The notes beneath the pieces were generated by a model that was not told the DNA's origin, ran no database searches, and saw nothing but the letters and a program-made list of their open reading frames with translations. DNA of 64,000 bases from Methanofollis formosanus (GTDB lineage Archaea > Halobacteriota > Methanomicrobia > Methanomicrobiales > Methanofollaceae). Shown here in pieces: positions 57,442 to 64,000 of this stretch. The stretch is from contig NZ_CP037968.1 of assembly GCF_019633745.1 (NCBI RefSeq), positions 124,001-188,000 of the forward strand, written 5' to 3'. The translations under genes and the position numbers were made by a program. Every line of letters starts with the position of its first letter. Position 1 is the first letter of the stretch.

Positions 57442-58475
57442 ACCAGACCTCTCTTTTTTGCTTTAGCATATCGGAAGGCCTCGTACATTGCTGGACTGTT
57501 CATAAATCGTTTCTCTAGATACTGTTCAACCTCATTCTCTTCGATTGCCATTTTTAATTTCCGGATCTCATGTGTAATCATCCAGAGATTGTGCATTCCG
57601 ATGAGTTTTCTTTCAGAGCGTACTTCTTCATAGGGGTGTATGCTACAGATTGGACACGTACAGGGAAGGTACGTTGTCTCAGGAATATCTGAGAACTCTA
57701 TAGATCCGTTGCCGGGCATATAGTAGAGGCGTTTAGATCCAGCCTTGAGAAAAGCAGATGAATCAAATGTATCAGCCCCCATATAGACCATGAGTGGAAT
57801 CATTGTTGGACCCCCCAGGCCAAAAACATGCAGTGGAAGGTCACCAATTCGTTTTCTGACGGCATGTATGATGTCTATGATTGCATGATAGTCCGAACGT
57901 TTGGAAATGCATCCACCGATGGCAAAACCATCAAAGTTACCTCTTTTCTTTAGATAATCGATAGTATTCATCATCATTATAGGATCGTTCCCCTGTAATG
58001 ATGCATATATGAGCATATCTTCACGTTCTCGATTATCAAGAGCAATAAGTGCATTTTTAACAGATATTTTTACAGCATCAGAATATTTCTGATTATAGAT
58101 ACAATCTTTAGCAAATACCGGCAGATCCAGTGTCGCAGCAATATCGGCGCCAACATTCTCCTGAACTCTAAGCATTTCTATGGGATCAAGAGTCAGATCG
58201 TGATTCTTCTGTTGAAACCCTCCGCTATCGACAAAAAACACCCCATTATTTGAATATTTGTCATGAAGGCCGCCTTCACCCATTTTTTCATACAAAGGAC
58301 TGGAGTAGATAGAATACGCGTTGATCATCATTGTATTCATATCTGGAATCATTTCCCAGTATCTCGGCGTATTCCCCTCCCCTCCTTTTCCTCCGTTATG
58401 GACCGGAAAAAAGGCAGGTGTTTCAAGCTCTCTTGTTGCTGTATCAATAATTCTAATATTCGTCATGCTCGTCAT
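57438..58475 (-). CDS. Second TGT-superfamily transglycosylase (DpdA-like)
   Basis: 345 aa with a full catalytic set: D83 in FVDSGGFQ, D117 in ATLDLPV, Q161 in YASLQGND, G187-G188 in FAIGGCI, nucleophile D238 in TFDSSAF. Zinc ligands C272, C274, C277 and H295 (CTCPICS ... GMHNL). It lacks the C-terminal PUA and other domains of archaeal tRNA arcTGT, and its FDSSAF nucleophile segment is like FDSASY of the first enzyme, not the FDC type of tRNA enzymes. DNA is therefore the likelier substrate. First gene of the minus-strand triad, behind an operator-like palindrome. Confidence 0.82.
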   Translation of the reverse strand: MTSMTNIRIIDTATRELETPAFFPVHNGGKGGEGNTPRYWEMIPDMNTMMINAYSIYSSPLYEKMGEGGLHDKYSNNGVFFVDSGGFQQKNHDLTLDPIEMLRVQENVGADIAATLDLPVFAKDCIYNQKYSDAVKISVKNALIALDNREREDMLIYASLQGNDPIMMMNTIDYLKKRGNFDGFAIGGCISKRSDYHAIIDIIHAVRKRIGDLPLHVFGLGGPTMIPLMVYMGADTFDSSAFLKAGSKRLYYMPGNGSIEFSDIPETTYLPCTCPICSIHPYEEVRSERKLIGMHNLWMITHEIRKLKMAIEENEVEQYLEKRFMNSPAMYEAFRYAKAKKRGLV

Positions 58476-58481
58476 CTAATT

Positions 58482-58502
58482 AGTCCACTAAATAGGTAGA
58501 CT
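58482..58502. promoter_or_regulatory. Operator-like palindrome before the second triad
   Basis: AGTCCAC at 58482 and GTAGACT ending at 58502 form an imperfect inverted repeat (AGTCxAC/GTxGACT) with an AT-rich centre. It is 7 bases from the transglycosylase start and 45 bases from the divergent winged-helix gene, whose product is the natural candidate to bind it. Confidence 0.5.
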
Positions 58503-58546
58503 ACTCATGTGTATAAGTAAGTTTTCCCCTATATTCAACATACGAA

Positions 58547-58810
58547 ATGGCCCAATCGATCCCGAAACACCTCCTCGAAAAATTTGCTCGACTCTATTAC
58601 GTAAAGAAAGGTGGAAATTTCACCCATACAGATGCTCAGGAGATACTCAATATCTCAAGGTCATATGCCGGCCAGGTACTTCCTATTCTTGTTAAATCGG
58701 GTTGGATTTTTTCCCGTCGATTAGAAGATGACCGCCGTATGAAAGTATACGGATTCAAAGAACCAAATTGTATTATTGAAGAGATTGGACGCGAATTAAA
58801 TCCAAAATAA
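58547..58810 (+). CDS. Small winged-helix regulator
   Basis: 87 aa. A helix-turn-helix is clear (FTHTDAQEILNISRSYAGQVLPILVKSGWIFSRRLEDDRRMKVYGF), with a wing at RRLEDDRRMKVYGF. Divergent from the second triad with a palindrome between them, so it probably controls that operon and itself. Its stop is 12 bases from the right MITE, making it the last gene of the bracketed cassette. Confidence 0.78.
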   Translation: MAQSIPKHLLEKFARLYYVKKGGNFTHTDAQEILNISRSYAGQVLPILVKSGWIFSRRLEDDRRMKVYGFKEPNCIIEEIGRELNPK

Positions 58811-58822
58811 GTATGAAAAATC

Positions 58823-59053
58823 GGCTCTGTAGAATTCCTCAGGTTTGCTATCTCTGCGGGGGGTTGGCCGCCCCCCGGTCCCCCCGCGTGAAGATAGGCG
58901 GGATACAGCAATACACTTTTCATGGCCATTGATTTTGCCTTCCCGTCCCTATCTTCATCCCGGGGGTCCGGGGGCAGAGCCCCCGGCAAGAAGATGGGGG
59001 AAGGTGGTTGAATCGCGCTCGCACCCGGAAAAGGTGAGGGTTTCTACAGAGCC
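58823..59053 (-). mobile_element. MITE-like element, right copy (inverted)
   Basis: 231 bp. Its reverse complement aligns along its whole length with the left copy at 38731-38959, including the GGGATGAAGATAGGGxCGGG and ACCGGGGGGCGGCCA blocks. Ends: GGCTCTGTAGAA at 58823 and TTTCTACAGAGCC at 59041-59053. Flanks GAAAAATC and CAAAATTC match at 6 of 8 positions, an eroded target duplication. Confidence 0.82.
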
Positions 59054-59938
59054 CAAAATTCATGTCAGTTGGCCATTTGGGTTGAACTGATGAAGGGCAG
59101 CATTGCTCCACCAGGTCAATCGAGTCATCCCCTTTATGTCCCTTTTTACTCTACTCATCTCCTTATTGAGACGTCACTTCATCTTATGCTCAACTGCTAA
59201 CCATCTCCTCACCCACATGTGCAGCAGATCCCCTCTCTTTGCAGCAGGTTGCAGCAGGTGCTGCCGCCCAAAAAACCACCTCAAGCACCCCGATCCCGAT
59301 TCAACCCGCCATCCCCAGAGATCAGGAGATCGGTTGCAGCATTTCAGATCTCACACCCACACCCCCCTCAAGACCCATGAGAACTCCAGCTACCGGGTGG
59401 GTGTGGGTTTTGCTGTAATATAGTACTAAGAGAGAGACGCGTCTCTCTCTGTACTAAGTACTGGCAGATCCAACACCTCTCCTCGCCGTTTGATCCTCGC
59501 TGCACCTGCTGGAAATCTGCTGAAAACCTGCTGGAAAGGTGTAAGCGTCGTCATGGCCGGGAGGGCCCTCACGGGAGGATCGATCCGGGCAGAGCCCCCT
59601 GCCGATACAACACTCAACCCTCAAAGACCATTATGCAACCCCTCCTCCACATTCAGAAGTACCATGAAGAGAAAAACACGGAGATCATCACAAGACCCTC
59701 GTCATTCAGACAATCAGCCTGAAAAAAAAGAGTTATTTTTTGCTGTTCTTCGCAGCCGAGGACATAGCCCGGGACTTAAAGCCCTGGTTGGTGCCGCTCC
59801 GGTCGGCAGCGGCCTGGACCCGGCGTGCCGCACCGGGAGTCATCGATCCTTTCTTTCCCATCTCTTCACCTCCTTTTTTTCAGGGATTGGCAGGAATATC
59901 TCGTGAACGTATCTGGAAATGGTCTCAGAACTCTGCAA
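59054..59938. other. Intergenic region right of the cassette
   Basis: About 880 bp without a convincing gene. It holds short GCAGCAGGT/CTGCTGG direct and inverted repeats (59220-59270 and 59505-59540) and the strong palindrome at 59422-59455. Open frames here have no ribosome site or recognisable product. Confidence 0.45.
59422..59455. repeat. Near-perfect palindrome of GA/CT repeats
   Basis: Arms AAGAGAGACGC-type: 59429-59439 pairs fully with 59440-59450 around a central ACGCGT. An outer AGTAC (59422-59426) pairs with GTACT (59451-59455) after a 2-base bulge. A cruciform, an operator or a transcription terminator are possible. Confidence 0.6.
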
Positions 59939-60742
59939 CTATTTCATTTGAGGGCCATCGTTTCTGCCTTCGGCATGGAGCATCTTCTGCGCAAACTCTC
60001 CGTGGGGCGTCAGGCAGTACTGCTTTCGCTTTTTGTTATTCTCGCAGGGTGCCACCTCGACAAGGTCCCACTCGATGAGTTGTTGCAGGATCCTGGTGAA
60101 AGTCGCCTTGTTTGGGGTCCGTTTCGTCTTTGTATCGTCGGAAAAAGGTGACGGCGTGTAGACTCTTTTCATCTCTGTCTCGAATTTCTGGCGGGTCATC
60201 CAGTTCCCTGAACTGGTGGAGAGAACTTCAAGGGCCGCGGGGTAGTTGGGGTTCCTCCTGATATCGTCGAGATGCATCTTCGGGATGAGGATATGCTCGA
60301 TCTGATCGTTTCTCGGCGTCAGGTACACCTGTGCATCCAGCCAGAGCGCCATGATAAAAAGAGAAAGGGAGAGCATCTTTGTCCCGCCGCTCAGGTTGAA
60401 AGAGATACGTGCCGCCGGGTACTGACGGGAGGCGGTGAGCACGGTGTCACGGACTGAAGAGATCCCGGTGTCCTTTGTTCTGGCTTCTGAAAATTCGATC
60501 TTCATCAATTCGCAAATCTTCTGCACCCCAGAGATCGCCTCCCGGATCTGGGGCTTGACCGTCTTCATGTGCCCGGGATCGCCAGGGAGATCGTGGTAGA
60601 CACTCTCCTCTACGACGACGACGGCATGGGTGATCTCGTTCAGGTTTTTGATGCAGGCCGGGAAGGTTTCGTGGATGTGTTCCCCTGCACTGATGAAAAG
60701 GAGGTGCGGTTCAGCCATATCATCAAAAAGAACAGTGAACAT
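59939..60742 (-). CDS. CARF-winged-helix regulator
   Basis: Up to 267 aa; the start may be the inner ATG at 60718 (MAEPHLLFISAG). Residues ~10-150 have the CARF ligand-binding fold: HLLFISAGEHIHETFPACI, and the key FNLSGGTKMLSLSLFIMALW (115-134). Residues ~165-260 are a winged helix (WMTRQKFETEMKR, ATFTRILQQLIEWDLVEVAP, KQYCLTPHGEFAQ). This is the Csa3/DUF6293-like plan. CARF domains sense cyclic oligonucleotides or related signals. No CRISPR gene is nearby; it is divergent from viperin across a 10-bp-arm palindrome, so viperin is its likely target. Confidence 0.85.
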   Translation of the reverse strand: MFTVLFDDMAEPHLLFISAGEHIHETFPACIKNLNEITHAVVVVEESVYHDLPGDPGHMKTVKPQIREAISGVQKICELMKIEFSEARTKDTGISSVRDTVLTASRQYPAARISFNLSGGTKMLSLSLFIMALWLDAQVYLTPRNDQIEHILIPKMHLDDIRRNPNYPAALEVLSTSSGNWMTRQKFETEMKRVYTPSPFSDDTKTKRTPNKATFTRILQQLIEWDLVEVAPCENNKKRKQYCLTPHGEFAQKMLHAEGRNDGPQMK

Positions 60743-60743
60743 T

Positions 60744-60771
60744 AAATTGTTTCCGATTTTTGAAACAATTT
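60744..60771. promoter_or_regulatory. Operator palindrome between CARF regulator and viperin
   Basis: AAATTGTTTC (60744-60753), 8-base spacer, GAAACAATTT (60762-60771). The arms are perfect. It fills almost the whole gap between the divergent genes and sits where leaderless archaeal promoters for both would lie. It is in the right place to be bound by the CARF-winged-helix protein. Confidence 0.75.
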
Positions 60772-60780
60772 CACATCACC

Positions 60781-61644
60781 ATGATGGCTGTTCCACGAGG
60801 ACCATTCTGCATGCCTGCCCAACCCACCATCAGGTCTGTGAACTGGCACCTCACCCCTGCCTGCAACTACTCCTGCAGGTTCTGCTTCGCCCGGAACCTC
60901 GGGGAACGTCCGGTCTCTTTTTCGGATGGATCGAGAATTCTCTCTCGTCTTGCCGATGCAGGGATGGAGAAGATCAACTTTGCCGGCGGGGAGCCCCTCC
61001 TCCATCCTCGCCTCTTTGATTACTGCCAGGTCGCCCATGACCTCGGGATGACTGTCTCGATCACGACGAACGGGTCGAGGCTGACACCTGAACTGATCCT
61101 GGCCCACCGGAATTGTATCGACTGGATCGCGCTCTCGGTCGATTCCGCCTCCGAGGAGACCGAAGCACGCCTCGGCCGGGGAGACGGCCACCATGTCAGT
61201 CACTGCATTTGTCTATCCAATGCGATCAGGGACGCCGGGATCAGGCTGAAGATCAACACGACCGTCACCGCACTTTCCTGGGATGAAGACATGACGGCGT
61301 TCATCAGGAGGGCCGACCCCGACCGCTGGAAGGTACTGCAGATGCTTCATATCAGAGGGGAAAATGATGAAGCGGTGGCCGATCTCTCGGTGACCGATGT
61401 TGAGTTCCGGGCCTTCGCCGACCGCCATGCCGGGGTCGTCCTCCGTGGAGGTGTACGGCCCGTTTTTGAATCATCGGCAATGATCGAGGGCTCGTATTTT
61501 ATGATCACCCCTGGTGGTCGTGTGAAGACCGATACCGGGAGAGTGATCAGGAAGTTCTCGTTGGATGATGTACTTGGGGCTGGTGTCTCAAGATATGTCG
61601 ACGAAATGCAGTATCTTGGGAGGGGAGGAGTGTATGCATGGTGA
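60781..61644 (+). CDS. Prokaryotic viperin (antiviral radical SAM enzyme)
   Basis: About 287 aa. Viperins convert a nucleoside triphosphate to its 3'-deoxy-3',4'-didehydro form, which ends viral RNA chains. The radical SAM cluster is CNYSCRFCF (C28, C32, C35) in the viperin-type context VNWHLTPACN. Viperin marks follow: KINFAGGEPLLHP, SITTNGSRL, IALSVDSASEE, RLKINTTVTAL, DRWKVLQMLHIRGEN, and a C-terminal RGGVYAW like the RGGKYxW end of the family. The ATG at 60781 or 60811 is the start. Regulated by the divergent CARF protein, by position. Confidence 0.88.
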   Translation: MMAVPRGPFCMPAQPTIRSVNWHLTPACNYSCRFCFARNLGERPVSFSDGSRILSRLADAGMEKINFAGGEPLLHPRLFDYCQVAHDLGMTVSITTNGSRLTPELILAHRNCIDWIALSVDSASEETEARLGRGDGHHVSHCICLSNAIRDAGIRLKINTTVTALSWDEDMTAFIRRADPDRWKVLQMLHIRGENDEAVADLSVTDVEFRAFADRHAGVVLRGGVRPVFESSAMIEGSYFMITPGGRVKTDTGRVIRKFSLDDVLGAGVSRYVDEMQYLGRGGVYAW

Positions 61645-61761
61645 TCTGCTGCTGTACCGAGATGCTGGATAATTTTGCAAAAATTCACAGCAATATCACC
61701 GTTTTCGGAATAAGGAACGTTAGAAAATTTATTGAACACATAATACGAGTTTGATTGATCA

Positions 61762-64000
61762 ATGATGCTTAATACACACCCGATAAGGGATTTTCTCTGG
61801 GAGTCATATGTTATTCAGGCGGACCAAGAATTTCTCCAATCAGTGCAGGACCTCTCCCATGAGGAGAAGCGTGACCGATTCATCGATCATGCCCTCACGA
61901 ACCAGATGTTGGTCCGCCTAAAGCGCGACCCGGGATTTGCACAGTACGCTTTCGAGAGAGTGGAAGAAAGCTCTGCAATTCAGGATAGGATTCGACAGAA
62001 AATTCTCCTGCTCTTTGGAGAGACATCCAGCATACCATATTCAGATCCTGATGTGCCCGGGCCCAAGGGTCTGGCAGAAATAGTTTCTGCAGCCGCTGAA
62101 AAGGGACTGGATCCCTTTGAAGAGGCCATACGATTTTCCCAGGATCCCTTCATGATCTCTGATTATAACAGAGACCGTTCCCAAAGGGAGGGAGAGAGCA
62201 AACTCAGATACCTTCAGACGCGCCTCGAAGCCGCGGAAGGCAGAATCGACAATGATCTTGAGATCATTGCGATACGCCAACAGATGAGCGATCAAGCGAG
62301 TGGACTCTATTATGGACCAATGATGGGAGTGGACGATCCTCTCTTTCCAGCGGCCGGATTTACCGACGATATTTTGCATGCAATAAACCGGTTTTCGGTG
62401 CAGAACCTCAAATTCAAAGGGAGATACTTTGCATCCGGTGATTCTGCACTGCCTGACATGTCCCTCATGGAGTGGACTATTCCGATCCTGCCGTTCCTGA
62501 CAATCCTTGAAAAGGCGATATTCGGGAAAAGTGTCGTTGATTCCGGCACCGACATCAATGTGGTCCGTGAACTCTGGAAGTTTGAGGCAGATAGTTCTAC
62601 CATTGCGGCGTATGAGTGGTTCTCACATCTTTCACGTGAAGAAAAGATCGAGATCCTCAATGGCGACTATCCGTTTTCGATCGGTGAGAAGTATCTCTCA
62701 GAGATCGACCGATATGTTCCTGAGAATCAATCTTATTATTATCTCTTCAGGATCAGCCAGTTGTATTATGCCGGTTTTTATGAACACGCGGCAAAAATTG
62801 GTGAACATGCGTTCTCCCATGAGAAGGACAGGAAGGCGAAATATTATATCGCGAGTTCCACCGCAACGTCATACCGGGAATATGAAGACTACCAGTCTGC
62901 CCTGAGATGGTACGAGACTGCACGAAAACTGACGAAAAAACTGGAACAGGGCACTCGTGAATACAAAGAATTCGTCGAGCGGAAAAATTGCGCTGAGATG
63001 CAGCATTATCTTAACGGCAGCGAACGGTTCCGAAAAGATATTGCCGGAATCGTTAAAGATACCTGTCATCTTCCTTCAGAAATTCTGAGTTCCATAGAAT
63101 ACAATCTCGCCGAGGCGTCCAGGCGGACAGGCGAACATGATCAGGAATACGAACATCTGACCGAGTATGTCAACCTGGCCAATCCGAAGGATCCGCACTT
63201 CTCCATCGCCCTTGAAAGACTCGATCTGTTCACCCGAACTATGGATGATCCCGATTTCCAAACGATCCGTGAGACCGAATCCAGGAAAAGGGTGGAGATC
63301 TATCAACGCCGATACAGGAATGCAGTACTATCGTTTCAGTATATGGATGCCATGCACTGGATCGAGTGTCTCCTGGACATTCGCCCTACTCCTACTACGT
63401 ATTCAGAAAAATCCAGCCTTCTCAGACATTTCGGAAAAAATACCGAGGCAATCGATCTTCTGCGAAGGGCTGCAGAACTTTCTGACGAAGGGTCATATAC
63501 AAAATCATTCTGCTGGATTTCCTTTGCCCTGCTGAAGGCCCGGGATACCAGAGAGATTGATGAGGAGGTTTCTGAAGGGATCCGCTCGGCCCTCTGTTCT
63601 GCCGGTACAGGGAATATGGCCGGACCTGAGAACGGCTATATCGGCATCCTCAAGCCAGTCATCTTTGATACCACAGGATGGGATGACCCGGCTCTCTCGA
63701 CCCGGTTTTTGAAAGCATTTTCCAGAGAGTTTTCTGCTCTCGGTCTGCCTGGCAACCCTGCTCTATTTATTGGACAAGCATATCTCCTGAACAGTATGAG
63801 TGCCGAGGCCCGTGCGTGGTTCCAGAGAGCCGCTGAGGGTGCAGAGTCCGGGTCTGAGCGGGCAGCAATCTTCAATCTGATCGCCGAATCCTACTTCGCC
63901 GAGGGAGACCACGAAAGCGCGTGCAAATGGTTTGCGCGGGCAACGGCCGAGGCACCGCAATCACTGGATGCACATGCAGGACTGGCACGCTGTCATACCT
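61762..64000 (+). CDS. Large TPR-like repeat protein (3' end outside window)
   Basis: The frame is open from the ATG at 61762 to the window edge, at least 746 aa. Helical repeat character is clear: FRISQLYYAGFYEHAAKIGEHAFSHEKDRKAKYYIASSTA, YEDYQSALRWYETARKLTKK, SLLRHFGKNTEAIDLLRRAAELSDEG, ARAWFQRAAEGAESGSERAAIFNLIAESYFAEGDHESA. It starts QADQEFLQSVQDLSHEEKRDRF. TPR proteins act as scaffolds or sensors. A 118-bp AT-rich gap separates it from viperin, so its own promoter is possible. It may be a partner of the viperin locus or the start of a further defence gene; the missing C-terminus decides. Confidence 0.8.
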   Translation, partial: MMLNTHPIRDFLWESYVIQADQEFLQSVQDLSHEEKRDRFIDHALTNQMLVRLKRDPGFAQYAFERVEESSAIQDRIRQKILLLFGETSSIPYSDPDVPGPKGLAEIVSAAAEKGLDPFEEAIRFSQDPFMISDYNRDRSQREGESKLRYLQTRLEAAEGRIDNDLEIIAIRQQMSDQASGLYYGPMMGVDDPLFPAAGFTDDILHAINRFSVQNLKFKGRYFASGDSALPDMSLMEWTIPILPFLTILEKAIFGKSVVDSGTDINVVRELWKFEADSSTIAAYEWFSHLSREEKIEILNGDYPFSIGEKYLSEIDRYVPENQSYYYLFRISQLYYAGFYEHAAKIGEHAFSHEKDRKAKYYIASSTATSYREYEDYQSALRWYETARKLTKKLEQGTREYKEFVERKNCAEMQHYLNGSERFRKDIAGIVKDTCHLPSEILSSIEYNLAEASRRTGEHDQEYEHLTEYVNLANPKDPHFSIALERLDLFTRTMDDPDFQTIRETESRKRVEIYQRRYRNAVLSFQYMDAMHWIECLLDIRPTPTTYSEKSSLLRHFGKNTEAIDLLRRAAELSDEGSYTKSFCWISFALLKARDTREIDEEVSEGIRSALCSAGTGNMAGPENGYIGILKPVIFDTTGWDDPALSTRFLKAFSREFSALGLPGNPALFIGQAYLLNSMSAEARAWFQRAAEGAESGSERAAIFNLIAESYFAEGDHESACKWFARATAEAPQSLDAHAGLARCHT

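Noticed and set aside
57438-58475. Reading the 345-aa transglycosylase as the host tRNA archaeosine enzyme
   Set aside because: It lacks the C-terminal PUA and linker domains of arcTGT and sits in a defence operon with a winged-helix protein and an ATPase. Not fully excluded; a tree would decide.
59490-60151. Several plus-strand frames of 100-140 codons before the CARF gene
   Set aside because: They overlap the CARF gene or low-complexity repeats and show no domain or ribosome site.
59939-60742. CRISPR locus regulator (Csa3) as part of a CRISPR-Cas system
   Set aside because: No cas gene or repeat array is visible in the window; the gene pairs with viperin instead.

Overview
The window looks like a chromosomal segment of a methanogenic archaeon, probably order Methanomicrobiales (a Methanofollis/Methanoculleus-like host is a guess). 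The core DNA is GC-rich. It carries UvrB/UvrC, a cytoplasmic chemoreceptor with CheR and a ParA-like ATPase, a DUF2284 protein next to a metallo-beta-lactamase protein, and a histidine kinase of the short soluble kind. Start sites are a mix of Shine-Dalgarno-led and apparently leaderless genes. No rRNA, tRNA or CRISPR array was seen.

Layout. 1-3.5 kb: uvrC (5' end outside) and uvrB, coupled by ATGA. 3.5-7.7 kb: a minus-strand operon parA-like, soluble chemoreceptor, cheR. 8.1-11.8 kb: a large Dna2-like nuclease-helicase. 11.9-17.5 kb: a split YeeE/YedE sulfur transporter pair, two membrane proteins, a methyltransferase and an AlbA_2 (Schlafen-type) regulator. 17.7-25.3 kb: five tandem paralogues of an unrecognised membrane protein family, one frameshifted, interrupted by the MBL-fold/DUF2284 pair. 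25.7-33.3 kb: a decaying defence region with an hsdR pseudogene, a Fic protein with an operator array, a CHAT fragment, a histidine kinase, and an HsdM-like/half-HsdS pair whose methylase motifs are lost.

33.6-59.0 kb is an AT-richer accessory island and the main interest of the window. It starts with a UvrD-like helicase plus Cas4-like nuclease pair and a GIY-YIG protein. Two inverted copies of a ~230-bp MITE-like element (38731-38959 and 58823-59053) then bracket a cassette with two different DNA-type guanine transglycosylases of the TGT/DpdA superfamily. Each transglycosylase belongs to a triad of transglycosylase, winged-helix-like protein and AAA ATPase (39680-45653 and 55424-58475). Between the triads lie a DEAH helicase, a DUF1998-type partner, a Cas4-like nuclease fused to an apparently dead SF1 helicase, a 60-aa coupled ORF and a HEAT-repeat protein. 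My reading is an archaeal relative of the bacterial dpd 7-deazaguanine DNA modification/restriction island. No preQ0 synthesis genes are present; the host archaeosine pathway could supply preQ0.

59.1-64 kb: a second antiviral locus, with a CARF-winged-helix regulator divergent from a prokaryotic viperin (radical SAM). The 38 bp between their start codons hold a perfect 10-bp-arm palindrome. A large TPR-like protein runs off the right edge.
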